A DNA stretch of 35,909 nt from Anaerolineaceae bacterium (GTDB taxonomy: Bacteria; Chloroflexota; Anaerolineae; JAAYZQ01). The stretch is taken from NCBI GenBank assembly GCA_012514775.1, contig JAAYZQ010000062.1, forward strand, positions 1 through 35,909, read 5' to 3'. Within the stretch, counting starts at the first letter, position 1. Every line of letters begins with the position of its first letter. Both the position numbers and the translations under genes were made by a program. Shown here one piece after another: positions 1-9,037 of this stretch. A model generated the notes under the pieces. That model had not been told where the DNA came from. It worked only from the letters and a program-made list of their open reading frames with translations, and did no database searches.

Positions 1-117
1 GAGCCGGGCCGCACCTACTATGTTCTCTATCGCAACACCGATAACGCCATTCAATCGGGCCGGCCGGCGACCATCGCCGTCGGCGACCTGAAGCTGGAGC
101 ACGCAGTTCCCTGGTAG
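1..117 (+). CDS. C-terminal end of an unidentified protein (5' truncated)
   Basis: The frame is open from the first base and ends in TAG at 115-117, giving 38 residues that end in LKLEHAVPW. The composition (YYVLYRNTDN, then a short hydrophobic strand) looks like the edge of a beta-rich domain, but I do not recognise the family. It lies 21 bases before the DUF4418 gene, whose ribosome binding site (AAAGGAG) falls in the gap, so it is probably the upstream member of the same operon. Its start lies outside the window. Confidence 0.6.
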   Translation, partial: EPGRTYYVLYRNTDNAIQSGRPATIAVGDLKLEHAVPW

Positions 118-138
118 GGAGGCTGAAAGGAGAAAAAC

Positions 139-558
139 ATGAAAGTCGCGTCTTTTGCAATCATGGTTCTGGCGGTCTTGATCGGCGTCGTTCCCATGTT
201 CACCGACTGCGAGTCGGCCGGACGGATGCTCACGCTGGAGGATGGACGGCAGGTGTCGATGAAGTGCCACTGGACGGCGCGAGCGGAGCTGGGCCTTGCC
301 CTGCCGCTGCTCGCCGTGGGCGCCATGATGCCCTTCTCGAAGAACAGGGGGTCGCGGCGCATGCTGGGCATCGCGGGCGCGGCCCTGGGGATCGCGACCA
401 TCCTGCTGCCCACGGAGCTTATCGGGGTGTGCATGAACCCCTCCATGCCGTGCGTGTCGACCATGAAGCCTGCGCTCCTGCTCATGGGCGCGCTGGTGCT
501 GGCCATTGGCCTCGTGACCGTCGGATTCTCGTGGGGTCGGGAGCCTGACCAGCCGTGA
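139..558 (+). CDS. DUF4418-like small membrane protein
   Basis: This is a 139-residue protein with about four hydrophobic segments (roughly 5-20, 49-65, 74-95 and 110-130). The pattern of a DC pair near residue 28, MKCHWTARAELG at 41-52, and LIGVCMNPSMPC at 94-105 matches what I recall of DUF4418 proteins, which carry conserved cysteines on short loops. The start is supported by AAAGGAG eleven bases upstream of the ATG. It overlaps the next gene by four bases (GTGA), indicating translational coupling. DUF4418 proteins are often encoded beside FtsX-like ABC permeases, as here. The function is unknown; an accessory membrane or redox/metal-binding subunit of the transporter is an inference from position and cysteines. 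Confidence 0.75.
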   Translation: MKVASFAIMVLAVLIGVVPMFTDCESAGRMLTLEDGRQVSMKCHWTARAELGLALPLLAVGAMMPFSKNRGSRRMLGIAGAALGIATILLPTELIGVCMNPSMPCVSTMKPALLLMGALVLAIGLVTVGFSWGREPDQP

Positions 559-1829
559 CGCTCTGGCGGTTGGTGCTGCGCAACGTTCTGGGCAGCCTGT
601 TCCGGAGCGGTGCCATCGTCGCCTGCGCTGCCCTGGTAGCCGGCCTGAGCCTGTCGGCTACGCTGGTGGTGCGCGAGGCTGAGGGCGGGCTGCGGCGGAA
701 CCTGAGCCGCATGGGCGCGGACATCCAGGTCATCCCCTGGGGGACCATGGCGCCCGAGTTCGACGGGGCGCACCTGGTGGGGATGATGACCCAGCGCTGG
801 ATGCCCCACGCCTACCTGGAACGCATCGCCCGCGTCGAGGGGGTGGAAGCTGTTACGCCGCAGCTCTTTATCTCGACCCTGAACTCCCCCGGCCCCGCCG
901 GGGCGGGAGGGAGGGTTGCCTCCGACTCTTACGGCGCCGTGGGGGTAGGGAGCAGCTACGACCCCGCCGCGGCGGAGGCGAGTGGGGTGACCTACCTGGT
1001 GGCCTACGATCCGGCCACCGATTTCGTGCTCAAGCCCTGGCTGGAGCACGATCCGCTGGGGACGCTGCGCATGGGAGAGGCCGTGGCCGGGGTGGACGTT
1101 CTCGACGACGGGGACGATGCCAGGCTCCAGGCCTACGGCTATCCCCTGAAGCTGGTACGCAGGCTACAAGAGACGGGCAGCGACGTCGATCGGACGCTGT
1201 TCGTGAGCTTTGATACGGCCGGGGCCATCCTGGACGAGGTGCAAAGGCAGCCGGAGCCGGCCTTTGAGCTGGCGCCGGAGAGCATCTCGTCGGCCATGGT
1301 GAAGGTGCGCCTGGGGAGCGATCCCCACGACGTGGCGGTGCGCATCCTGGAGCAGGTGCCGGGGGTGGTGCCCCTGGAGAGCACGGGCTTTTTCCAGACG
1401 CAGCGCTCGCAGATGGTGGGCCTGCTGCGGACGGTCCTCGTCCTGGCGGCCGTCACGTGGCTGATGTCCATGGCCTTTGTCGGCCTGGTGTTCACGCTGG
1501 CCGCCAACGAGCGCCGGCGAGAGATGGGCACGTTGCGGGCGCTGGGCGCCACCAGCGGCACGATCCTGCGCACGTTACTCCTGGAGGGGGTGACGCTGGC
1601 CGTGACAGGAGGGCTGGTGGGCCTGGGCCTGGCGGTGGCAGTTGTGGGGCTCGCGGGGCCCGGGATCGCCCGGAGGACGGGTATTCTGGTCGCGCTGCCC
1701 CCACCGTTGATCCTTGCCGGGCTGGCGGCCGCCGGCCTGGCGCTGGCAGTGGTGAGCGTCACCGTGGCGGCGTGGCTGCCCGCCCGCAAGTTGAGCAGGG
1801 AGGAGCCGGCACTATCCATGCGCGAGTAA
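555..1829 (+). CDS. FtsX/MacB-like ABC transporter permease, first copy
   Basis: This is a 424-residue integral membrane permease: one N-terminal TM helix (about 18-38), a large extracytoplasmic domain (about 40-285) and three C-terminal helices with the FtsX-type segment NERRREMGTLRALGAT near residue 320. The GTG start overlaps the preceding stop codon. The N-terminus (WRLVLRNVLGSLFRSG) aligns with that of the next permease (LRLALRNVSGSSFRSW), so the two are paralogues that probably form a heterodimer with the ATPase at 3091. Compared with its partner it has about 26 extra Gly/Ser/Ala-rich residues near 110-145, at the site where the partner has a Cys-Cys pair. The substrate cannot be told from sequence. 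MacB-type transporters usually act by mechanotransmission on lipoproteins or exported molecules. Confidence 0.85.
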   Translation: MTLWRLVLRNVLGSLFRSGAIVACAALVAGLSLSATLVVREAEGGLRRNLSRMGADIQVIPWGTMAPEFDGAHLVGMMTQRWMPHAYLERIARVEGVEAVTPQLFISTLNSPGPAGAGGRVASDSYGAVGVGSSYDPAAAEASGVTYLVAYDPATDFVLKPWLEHDPLGTLRMGEAVAGVDVLDDGDDARLQAYGYPLKLVRRLQETGSDVDRTLFVSFDTAGAILDEVQRQPEPAFELAPESISSAMVKVRLGSDPHDVAVRILEQVPGVVPLESTGFFQTQRSQMVGLLRTVLVLAAVTWLMSMAFVGLVFTLAANERRREMGTLRALGATSGTILRTLLLEGVTLAVTGGLVGLGLAVAVVGLAGPGIARRTGILVALPPPLILAGLAAAGLALAVVSVTVAAWLPARKLSREEPALSMRE

Positions 1830-1893
1830 AGGCTCGCGCCGAAGGGATGAGGTGCACGGAGTTGGGAGCAGAACGAATCACGGGGTGAAATCA

Positions 1894-3087
1894 ATGAACC
1901 AGTTACGGCTTGCCCTGCGCAATGTGTCGGGCAGTTCTTTTCGAAGCTGGATGGTGTTCTTTTGTGCCGCCCTGATGGCCGGGTTTGTCATCGTGGCGAC
2001 TGTGGTCATCGGCGGTGCCGACGACAGCCTGCGCCTGGCGCTGGAGCGCCTGGGCGCGGATATCATCGTCATCCCCGAGGGGAACGAGCAGCGGCTGGAG
2101 AGCGCGCTGCTCATGGGCGTGCCGCTGCACTTCTGGATGTCGGATACGACGGTGGAAAGGGTGGCGGCCGTGCCCGGCGTGGCCGCGGCCTCGCCGCAGC
2201 TCTACCTGTCGACGCTGCGCGGGGCGACCTGTTGTTCAGTGCCCGAGATGTTTCTCATCGCCTACGATCCGGCCACTGACTTTACCTTGCGTCCCTGGCT
2301 GGAAAAGCACGTGGAAGACGGCCTGGAGGTAGGTGAGGCCGTGGGCGGCAGCCTGGTGTTCGTGCCCGAGCAGGACGGAGAGCTGCTGGTCTACGGCTAC
2401 GGCCTGGAGCTGGCGGGCAGCCTGGACCCGACGGGCACCGGCCTGGATCAGAGCATGTTCTTTACCATGGACACTGCCTTCGAGATCCAGCGGCTATCGG
2501 CGGAGCAGGCGGTCAAGGTTCTGGACATCCCGCCGCGGACGGTGTCGTCGGTGCTGGTCAAGGTGGGGCTGAACGAGGACCCCCAGGCCGTGGCGCAAGC
2601 CATCTCGGCGGCCATCCCGGGGGTGTCGCCCATCGTAACGAATAGTCTCTTTCGCGGCCAGCGGGAGCAGATCGTGAGCCTGCTGAACAGCGTGGTGTTG
2701 CTGCTGGCCATCACGTGGGTGCTGTCCATGGCCCTCATCGCCGTGGTGTTCTCGCTGGCGGTGAATGAGCGGCGGCGGCAAATCGGCGTCATGCGAGCGC
2801 TGGGGGCACGGCGGCAGGTCGTGTTGCGGTCGCTGTTGCTGGAGGCGGTGCTGCTGGCCCTGGCCGGCGGCCTGGCGGGCGTCGCCGTGGCCGGCCTGGC
2901 CATCTATCTCTTCCGGCCGCTGATCATCGGCCTGTTGGGCACGCCGTTCCTGTTCCCGGCCTTGCCGGGGCTCTTGGCGCTGGGGCTGGGCGCGCTGGCC
3001 CTGGCGTTGGTGGGCGTCGTCCTGGCGGCGCTGGTGCCGGCGTTGCGCATCAGCTTCCAGGATCCGGCCATCTCGATGAGGGAATAA
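1894..3087 (+). CDS. FtsX/MacB-like ABC transporter permease, second copy
   Basis: This is a 397-residue paralogue of the preceding permease with the same order: TM helix 1 (about 18-40), an extracytoplasmic domain, and three C-terminal helices with NERRRQIGVMRALGAR. I chose the ATG at 1894 over an in-frame GTG at 1852 because GGGGTGA lies just upstream and the N-terminus then aligns with the first copy without an extension. A Cys-Cys pair at residues 113-114 sits in the loop before the shared segment IAYDPATDF. The pair could bind metal or form a disulfide; that is inference. Only three bases separate it from the ATPase gene. The arrangement (two FtsX permeases plus an ATPase) recalls the permease/ATPase part of the Campylobacter P19 iron locus, but nothing here proves iron transport. 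Confidence 0.85.
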   Translation: MNQLRLALRNVSGSSFRSWMVFFCAALMAGFVIVATVVIGGADDSLRLALERLGADIIVIPEGNEQRLESALLMGVPLHFWMSDTTVERVAAVPGVAAASPQLYLSTLRGATCCSVPEMFLIAYDPATDFTLRPWLEKHVEDGLEVGEAVGGSLVFVPEQDGELLVYGYGLELAGSLDPTGTGLDQSMFFTMDTAFEIQRLSAEQAVKVLDIPPRTVSSVLVKVGLNEDPQAVAQAISAAIPGVSPIVTNSLFRGQREQIVSLLNSVVLLLAITWVLSMALIAVVFSLAVNERRRQIGVMRALGARRQVVLRSLLLEAVLLALAGGLAGVAVAGLAIYLFRPLIIGLLGTPFLFPALPGLLALGLGALALALVGVVLAALVPALRISFQDPAISMRE

Positions 3088-3090
3088 GCG

Positions 3091-3756
3091 ATGATATCGG
3101 TGCAGAACGTAAGCAAGATATACGTAACCAAGTCACTTACCGTTCCGGCGGTGCACAACGTGAGCCTGGAGGTAGATCCGGGCGAGTTCGTGGTCATTAC
3201 CGGGCGCTCGGGATCGGGCAAGACGACGTTGCTAAGCCTGGTGGCGGGATTGACACGGCCCACTTCGGGGCAGGTATTGCTGGACGACGTGGCCGTGTGG
3301 AGCCTCCCCGACAAGGAGCAGTCGCTGCTGCGCAACGAGAAAATCGGCTTTGTCTTCCAGTTCCCGAGCCTGTTGCCGACGCTCACTGCGCTGGAGAACG
3401 TCATGCTCCCCGCCATGTTTGGCGGCAAGCGCAACGGCCAAGTCCAGGAGCGGGCCGGGCACCTGTTGGAACAGGTGGGTCTGGCCGACAAGCTGCGCTC
3501 CTATCCCCGGCAGCTTTCGGGCGGGCAGCAGCAGCGGGTGGTCATTGCCCGGGCGCTGATGAACGAGCCGGAGCTGCTCCTGGCCGACGAGCCGACCAGC
3601 GACCTTGACGAGATGACCGAGCGAGAGATCATGTCGCTTTTTCGCGACATCCATCAGCAGACGGGGGTGACGGTCCTGTTGGTGACTCACTCGGCAGAGC
3701 TGGGGCAGTATGGGACGCGCTCGATTCAGATGGCCGGAGGTGAGATCGTGAAGTAA
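3091..3756 (+). CDS. ABC transporter ATP-binding protein, LolD/MacB type
   Basis: This 221-residue nucleotide-binding subunit supplies ATP hydrolysis for the two FtsX-like permeases upstream. It has Walker [10 protein letters not shown] at 38-46, Q-loop Gln at 90, signature LSGGQ at 142-146, Walker B LLLADEP at 162-168 with catalytic Glu167, and switch His200. The length is normal for the LolD/MacB/FtsE class, and it lacks the C-terminal extensions of importers. It is the last gene of the apparent DUF4418-permease-permease-ATPase unit, three bases after the second permease. The assignment as ATPase is secure; the substrate is unknown. Confidence 0.93.
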   Translation: MISVQNVSKIYVTKSLTVPAVHNVSLEVDPGEFVVITGRSGSGKTTLLSLVAGLTRPTSGQVLLDDVAVWSLPDKEQSLLRNEKIGFVFQFPSLLPTLTALENVMLPAMFGGKRNGQVQERAGHLLEQVGLADKLRSYPRQLSGGQQQRVVIARALMNEPELLLADEPTSDLDEMTEREIMSLFRDIHQQTGVTVLLVTHSAELGQYGTRSIQMAGGEIVK

Positions 3757-3834
3757 TGGTTTGTGGGTCGGGGCCTGAATGGCCACGGTTCAGCTCGATG
3801 TCTGCGGCGACACCAAACACAAGGAGGAAAAACC

Positions 3835-6204
3835 ATGCTGGAAAGGAGATTATGGTCCTTGTCCCTGTTCGTGGTGAGCCTGCTGCTGTTGTGCAGCGCC
3901 GCGCTGGCACAGGGACCCATCACACAGGATGACCCGCGCGTGCGCATGCCCGGCACGCAGCCGGAGCCGGAAAACAAGGTGGACATCAACGATGCCGCGG
4001 GCTGCCTGGGCTGTCACGGGGGTTTTAACCCCGGTGTCGAGCCCGGGCATAACTGGCAGGGCTCGATGATGGCCCAGGCCGGCCGCGACTTTATCTTCTG
4101 GCCGACCTTTGTGGTGGCCGCCCAGGACTCCAAGTGGGCGCTGCCCGACGATAGCCCCAATGCCGCCGATATCTGCGAGCGCTGTCACTTTCCGGGCGGC
4201 TGGCTGGCCGGCCGCTCGGAGCCGCCCAACGCCTCGGCCATGCGCCAGGACGACTATGACGGGCTGACCTGCGACTTCTGCCATCGCCTGTACGACCCCT
4301 TCTTCCAGGACACGTACGACGGCGTGCGGGAGGGCAGCGACTGGACGGGCTACTGGGACGAGACCGGGCTGAGCGCCCTTCCCTCGGGGCCGGCGGCCGA
4401 CGAGACCTACCAGGCTGACGTCACCCAATCGCTGGGCACCTTGCTGTTCAACGGCAGCCCTTTCTTCGGCGCCGACCACCGCCCCTTCAGCGTGGACTAC
4501 ACGGAGAACGGGGCCGGCCAGTACTTTGTGAGCGAGGACGAGCCGCGGCGCGCGTCCTTTGCCGATGCCCAGGAGGGCCACGCCCGGCTCTATAGCCGCT
4601 ACCACAAGAGCCGCTTCTTCTGCTCGACCTGCCACGACGTTTCCAACCCGGTGCTCCACAACCTGAACGCCGACCCGGCCGATCCGCTGCCCAGCGAGAC
4701 CGACCCGGCCTATTCCTACTTTCACGTGGAGCGCACCTGGTCCGAGTTTGCGCTGTCGGACTATGCCCAGCAGGGAGGGGCAGCGGGGTTGGGTCCCTTC
4801 GCACCGGGCGTGCTCGACACTTCGCAGCCGGGCGACGTGATCGCCAGTTGCCAGGACTGCCACATGCGAGACGTGGTGGGGCGCGCGTCGGTGAACCCGG
4901 CGGGTATTCTGCGGCCCAACGGCAGCCAGGAGCACCCCAACAGCGGACTGCCGCTGCACGACCTGACGGGCGGCAGCGCCTGGGTGGCGTGGGTCCTGGC
5001 CAGCGCGGTGCCGGGCTCGCCGAACTTTGACCAGACGAACCATGACTTGCTGTGGCAGGGGCCGGCGGCCCTGACGCTGGACCTGTCCGCAGGGCTGGGC
5101 ATCACCCACACGGCGCTTCTCGATGGGGCAGAGCGGGCAAAGCAGCAGATCGAAATGGCTGCCGAAATCCAGAACGTGGACTACAAGCCTGCATCAGGGA
5201 CGCTGAGCCTGCGGATCCAGAACCAGACGGGCCACAAGCTGCTGAGCGGCTATCCGGAAGGCCGCCGCATGTTCCTTAACGTTCGCGCCTACCAGGAGGG
5301 GGAGCTTGTGTACGAGGTGAACCCCTACGACCACGTGGTGGGCACGCTGAAGGGGCTGCCCGGCGCGCCGCTGGGGCCCGACGAGGTCTATCGCGACGAC
5401 CTGGTGTACGAGGCCAAGATGGCCTCGGCCCTGAGCGGAGAGGAGACGACGTTCCACTTTGCCCTGGCGACGGGGCGCTACAAGGACAACCGGATCCCGC
5501 CCAAGGGCTTTCGGCTCTCGGATGCCGCCGAGCGGCTGGTGGAGCCGGTGTGGGAAGGGGGCACAGCGCCGGATCTCTACACGGGCGAGGAATACCAGGG
5601 AGGCTACGACGACGTGTCCCTGCCCATCGTCCCGGGCGCCGATGCCGTGGAGGTGCGCCTCTATTACCAGACCACCAGCCGGGAGTACATCAGCTTCCTG
5701 CGGGACGAGATCAATGGTACGGGTGGCACCCTGCCGGCGGAAGCCTACGTGGCGCAGACCGATCCCTTCTTTGCCCAACTGCGTGCCTGGGGCGACACCA
5801 TCTGGGCGCTGTGGGATCACAACAAGGACGTGCCGGGCGCAGCGCCCTACCTGATGGCGGAGGCCGGCTGGCAGGTGCCGCCGGCGGTGCTGCCCCTGGC
5901 GCCCGAGTTGCTGTCGGCGGTTCCGGGCCGGTCCAGCATCCTGCTGGCATGGAGCGCCGCCCATGATGCGGACCCCCTCATCTTGGGCTACCGGCTGTAC
6001 TATGACCAGGCGGGCAAGGTGCAACTGGTGGACGAGGTGGGGCTTATCACGGCCTACCAGGATGCCGCCCTCACGCCCGGGGAGCAGTACTGCTACCGGG
6101 TGGCGTCGCTGAACGCCAACGGCGAATCGAGCCTGAGCAATGTGCTGTGCGCACAGGCGGGCTATCCCTTCCAGTTGTACCTGCCGGTGGTGGTGCGCGA
6201 CTAG
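3835..6204 (+). CDS. Secreted five-heme c-type cytochrome with fibronectin III domain
   Basis: The 789-residue exported protein begins with a signal peptide (residues 1-26, ending SAALAQ). The ATG at 3835 is chosen for the strong AAGGAGG at 3821-3827; an in-frame GTG at 3763 would put an unlikely segment before the signal. Five CXXCH heme sites occur at 57-61, 114-118, 146-150, 263-267 and 339-343, so it should carry five covalent hemes and act in extracytoplasmic electron transfer. The middle part (about 440-680) has no recognised domain. A fibronectin type III domain covers about 700-780. The last residues, LYLPVVVRD, resemble a C-terminal tail common on secreted Chloroflexota proteins. The redox partner is unknown. 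It may be transcribed with the ABC genes, since only 78 bases separate them. Confidence 0.9.
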   Translation: MLERRLWSLSLFVVSLLLLCSAALAQGPITQDDPRVRMPGTQPEPENKVDINDAAGCLGCHGGFNPGVEPGHNWQGSMMAQAGRDFIFWPTFVVAAQDSKWALPDDSPNAADICERCHFPGGWLAGRSEPPNASAMRQDDYDGLTCDFCHRLYDPFFQDTYDGVREGSDWTGYWDETGLSALPSGPAADETYQADVTQSLGTLLFNGSPFFGADHRPFSVDYTENGAGQYFVSEDEPRRASFADAQEGHARLYSRYHKSRFFCSTCHDVSNPVLHNLNADPADPLPSETDPAYSYFHVERTWSEFALSDYAQQGGAAGLGPFAPGVLDTSQPGDVIASCQDCHMRDVVGRASVNPAGILRPNGSQEHPNSGLPLHDLTGGSAWVAWVLASAVPGSPNFDQTNHDLLWQGPAALTLDLSAGLGITHTALLDGAERAKQQIEMAAEIQNVDYKPASGTLSLRIQNQTGHKLLSGYPEGRRMFLNVRAYQEGELVYEVNPYDHVVGTLKGLPGAPLGPDEVYRDDLVYEAKMASALSGEETTFHFALATGRYKDNRIPPKGFRLSDAAERLVEPVWEGGTAPDLYTGEEYQGGYDDVSLPIVPGADAVEVRLYYQTTSREYISFLRDEINGTGGTLPAEAYVAQTDPFFAQLRAWGDTIWALWDHNKDVPGAAPYLMAEAGWQVPPAVLPLAPELLSAVPGRSSILLAWSAAHDADPLILGYRLYYDQAGKVQLVDEVGLITAYQDAALTPGEQYCYRVASLNANGESSLSNVLCAQAGYPFQLYLPVVVRD

Positions 6205-6226
6205 GACCGGGAAGGACGAGGGACAG

Positions 6227-6260
6227 AACCCCCTCCCCGCCTGGCGGGGAGGGGGTTTTT
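6227..6260 (+). terminator. Rho-independent terminator after the multiheme cytochrome gene
   Basis: The arms AACCCCCTCCCCG and CGGGGAGGGGGTT close on a CCTGG loop and run into TTTTT on the plus strand. It lies 23 bases after the cytochrome stop codon and between two convergent genes. Confidence 0.9.
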
Positions 6261-6281
6261 CATGATCAGGGGCAAAGGTCG

Positions 6282-7361
6282 TCAGCGGATGTTGAACAGG
6301 ACGCGGGCCAGGGTGGAAGGGTGCAGGAGCATGTTGGCATAACTGGCGTTGGCCATGGGGCAGGCGCACTCGCCGGCGGCAATGCTGCGCCTCATGCGCC
6401 CCAGATCACCGGCCTGCTCGAACCAGATGGGCCGCAGGTCGTAACCCGTCTCGCGGAGGTTGCCGGCGGGCTCGGCGCGCACGCAGCAGGTCCACACGTC
6501 GCCGTTGGGGGCGATGTGGCCGCTGGCCCAGCCGGCCTGGCAGGGGATGACCTGCCGCCCTTCTTCCAGGACACGACGGGCGAGCTGGTAATACCGGCCG
6601 CGGAAGGCCTGGGTGAAGCGGGCCAGCCCCTTTGCCGGCGCCGCTTTGGCCCGCGCCGACAAATAGTCGGCGATGACCCCATACTGCTCGGGCCGGGGCG
6701 TGATGTCCCAGCCGACGGTGCCCAGCTCCACGCGCTCCTCGGCCACCTCGGTGATGTAGGAATCGGGATCGAGAAAGGCCAGTCCTTCGACGATGCCGGG
6801 GATGCGCTCGGCGTTAAAGCGCGAGACGACAGTGTGCACGCTGAGGACAAGGTTGGCGTGGCGGGCCTGGAGCCCTTTCAGGCCCCGCCATGTGTCCATA
6901 GCGCGCTGCCAGTTGCCGGGTACGCCGCGAATCTCGTCGTGCTCGTCGCCCACGCCGTCCAGGGAGAGGTTCAGGCCCACCTGGGAGTGGGGCGCGGACG
7001 CGCAGATGTTCTCGACGCCGTCCAGGATGCGCCGCGTAAGGAGACCGTTGGTGGGGATGGTGATGACGGCGGGCCGGCACAGCTCGGCGGCGGCGATGAC
7101 CAACTCCGGAAGGTCGGACCGGAGAAAGGGCTCGCCGCCGGTAAAGGTCAGGTAGAAGGGCGCCCGGCCCAGCCGAGCAAAGACCTGGCGCCATTCCTCC
7201 AGGCTCAGCTCCTCGCTCTCCCGGCGCCACACCCCACACGTCTTGCAGCGGCTGTTGCAGCGATAGCTAACGCTGATGACCAGGCTGAAAGGCAAAAGCC
7301 TGGGCCGGCCCAGGTGGTAAAAGCTCCAATAGAACGGGAGCCTACCGAGCAGTTCTAACAT
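6282..7361 (-). CDS. Radical SAM protein with SPASM-like C-terminal cysteine region
   Basis: The 359-residue protein has the radical SAM cluster motif CNSRCKTC (Cys35, Cys39, Cys42), which binds the 4Fe-4S cluster that cleaves S-adenosylmethionine. The glycine-rich strand [10 protein letters not shown] follows. A C-terminal cysteine set ([21 protein letters not shown]) fits a SPASM/twitch-type auxiliary cluster. Such proteins modify peptides, cofactors or proteins; no substrate peptide gene is visible next to it. The ATG at 7361 is preceded by GGAGGAG. A longer reading to 7460 is rejected because it would run through a perfect promoter. The gene is monocistronic, facing the cytochrome gene tail to tail. 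The specific substrate is unknown. Confidence 0.88.
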   Translation of the reverse strand: MLELLGRLPFYWSFYHLGRPRLLPFSLVISVSYRCNSRCKTCGVWRRESEELSLEEWRQVFARLGRAPFYLTFTGGEPFLRSDLPELVIAAAELCRPAVITIPTNGLLTRRILDGVENICASAPHSQVGLNLSLDGVGDEHDEIRGVPGNWQRAMDTWRGLKGLQARHANLVLSVHTVVSRFNAERIPGIVEGLAFLDPDSYITEVAEERVELGTVGWDITPRPEQYGVIADYLSARAKAAPAKGLARFTQAFRGRYYQLARRVLEEGRQVIPCQAGWASGHIAPNGDVWTCCVRAEPAGNLRETGYDLRPIWFEQAGDLGRMRRSIAAGECACPMANASYANMLLHPSTLARVLFNIR

Positions 7362-7431
7362 ACGCCTACGCGCTCCTCCGGTTTGCCCCGCTGCCCAAGC
7401 CGGCGGCATTGATACCCGCGGCACGCGGCGT

Positions 7432-7460
7432 ATTATACCAGCGGTGGGCCGCCCTGTCAA
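7432..7460 (-). promoter_or_regulatory. Consensus sigma-70-type promoter for the radical SAM gene
   Basis: On the minus strand, TTGACA (7455-7460) and TATAAT (7432-7437) are separated by exactly 17 bases. Transcription should start near 7425, leaving a leader of about 65 bases before the ATG at 7361. Confidence 0.88.
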
Positions 7461-7478
7461 TCGGACTGCTGTGGTCTA

Positions 7479-8948
7479 CTACGACTGCTCCTCGTCCGGG
7501 TTGTGGGTGGTGTGTGGCCTGAGCAGGTCCTCTCCCTCCTCGGGCACGCGCGCGTGGCGGGCTTGGGCTTCGATGTTCACGGCCTCGGTGTGCAGGCCCG
7601 CCTCTGCCTGGGTGGACACGGTCGGCGGTTCTTCCGCGGCGCGGCGCGGTCGCCTGGCCTCCTGCTGCGGGCCCTCCGGCTGTTCGATCGCGACCGGGAT
7701 CCGGTCGCGCAAGATCAGCTCCCGCGTTTCTCCCGGCATCTCGATGCCGGCGGATTCGTAGGCGCCCTTGACCAGGCGGATGATGGACGACTTGACCTTT
7801 TGCCAGCTAAACTCGGCGCCGTCTATCCAGAAGTAGATGCGCAGGTTGACCGTGGCGCTGCCAAGACTCTCCACCAGGACGAGCGGCTCCGGCTCGGGCA
7901 GGACCGCCGGATGCTCCTCCAGGATCCGCAGCGCGATTTCCTGGGCCCTGGCGATGCTGTCCTCGTAGCCGATCCCCACGGAGAAGTCCGCCCGGCGATT
8001 GGGGTTGCTGGTATAGTTGTTGATCTTGCTCTTGTACACCGTGGAGTTGGGGATCTGTACGTGGTTGCCCTCCAGGGTCATGAGGATCGTCGCGCGGGTC
8101 GTCAGCCTCTGCACAAAGCCCATGGTCCCGTCAATGTCCACCAGATCTCCGGACTCGAAGGGCGTCTGCACGCTGAGAAAGATGCTCGCCAAAAAGTTCT
8201 CCGTGATGTCCTGGAAAGCAATGCCGAGGATGATGCCCAGCAGCCCGGTGCCACCCAGGACCGTCAGGGCGATGCTGGTGAGCCCTGCGACCTGGAAGAT
8301 GATAAACAGGCCGACCAACAGCACCAACCCGCCAACCGCCCGCGTGCCGACAGAGATCAAGAGGGGGTTCCATTGCCGCCGGCGCAACGACCTGTGGGTG
8401 ACCGAGGCTGCGATGCGGGCGGCCAGCAAGGAAAGCAGCAGGACCACGGCACCAAAGACGATGATCGGAACGGAACTGACCACGGAGCGTGCCTGGGCGC
8501 GCAGCCCGCTCATCACGGGCCGAAAGTCCCAGATAGAAGGCTGCACGACCTCCATCTGGTTGACCACTGCCGTGACGTCGCCCGTTCTACGCGCCAGGTC
8601 TCCGGCCCACGTCTTGTACTCGACGTCTTTGGCCTGCCCGCGGATAAAGACTACCCCTTCCTGCACCTCCACGCTGGGGGCGACGAACCAGCCCGTGGCT
8701 TCCAGGATCCCCTGCAGCCTGGCCCGGATCTCTTCGTCGCGGGCCTCGGGCCGCACCTGCACGCTATCCGGCGCCTCGACCGGCATGTCTTCCGGCGTGG
8801 GCGTCGGCAGTTGGAGGTTTTGGGCCAGCACTCGTGCCGGAGCCGCGGCCTGGCAGGCCACCAGGATCAGCAACAGAAGCGTACTGAATAGGAAGGCCTG
8901 CTCTCCCCGCCGGGCACGGGCCATAGGTTTCCCCGAGGATTGCTCCAT
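7479..8948 (-). CDS. MscS-family mechanosensitive channel with N-terminal BON domain
   Basis: The 489-residue protein has a cleavable or anchoring N-terminal hydrophobic segment (about 17-40). A BON-like domain follows (about 68-135; DEEIRARLQGILEATGWF and a V-F-I-R-G strand), then about three to four TM helices (roughly 155-275). The MscS pore/beta domain comes next, with GLLGIILGIAFQDITENFLAS as the pore-lining helix and FESGDLVDIDGTMGFVQ as the start of the beta domain. A charged tail rich in Glu and Arg occupies the last 70 residues. MscS channels release solutes when membrane tension rises. A periplasmic BON domain suggests contact with lipid or envelope. The ATG at 8948 has AGGAG five bases upstream. 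It is transcribed away from the LysM lipoprotein gene from a divergent promoter pair. Confidence 0.9.
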   Translation of the reverse strand: MEQSSGKPMARARRGEQAFLFSTLLLLILVACQAAAPARVLAQNLQLPTPTPEDMPVEAPDSVQVRPEARDEEIRARLQGILEATGWFVAPSVEVQEGVVFIRGQAKDVEYKTWAGDLARRTGDVTAVVNQMEVVQPSIWDFRPVMSGLRAQARSVVSSVPIIVFGAVVLLLSLLAARIAASVTHRSLRRRQWNPLLISVGTRAVGGLVLLVGLFIIFQVAGLTSIALTVLGGTGLLGIILGIAFQDITENFLASIFLSVQTPFESGDLVDIDGTMGFVQRLTTRATILMTLEGNHVQIPNSTVYKSKINNYTSNPNRRADFSVGIGYEDSIARAQEIALRILEEHPAVLPEPEPLVLVESLGSATVNLRIYFWIDGAEFSWQKVKSSIIRLVKGAYESAGIEMPGETRELILRDRIPVAIEQPEGPQQEARRPRRAAEEPPTVSTQAEAGLHTEAVNIEAQARHARVPEEGEDLLRPHTTHNPDEEQS

Positions 8949-9037
8949 TCGCTACTCCTGTCTGGCTTCTAGTCTGCTCGATTTCCTGGCTTGGCTTTTG
9001 ACGCTGGGAAGCCGTTCCGCGGTGATTGCCTGCCACC

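Noticed and set aside
3850..5109. Open frame on the minus strand opposite the multiheme cytochrome
   Set aside because: It overlaps all five CXXCH sites of the real gene and shows only a repetitive Arg/Gly/Val composition.
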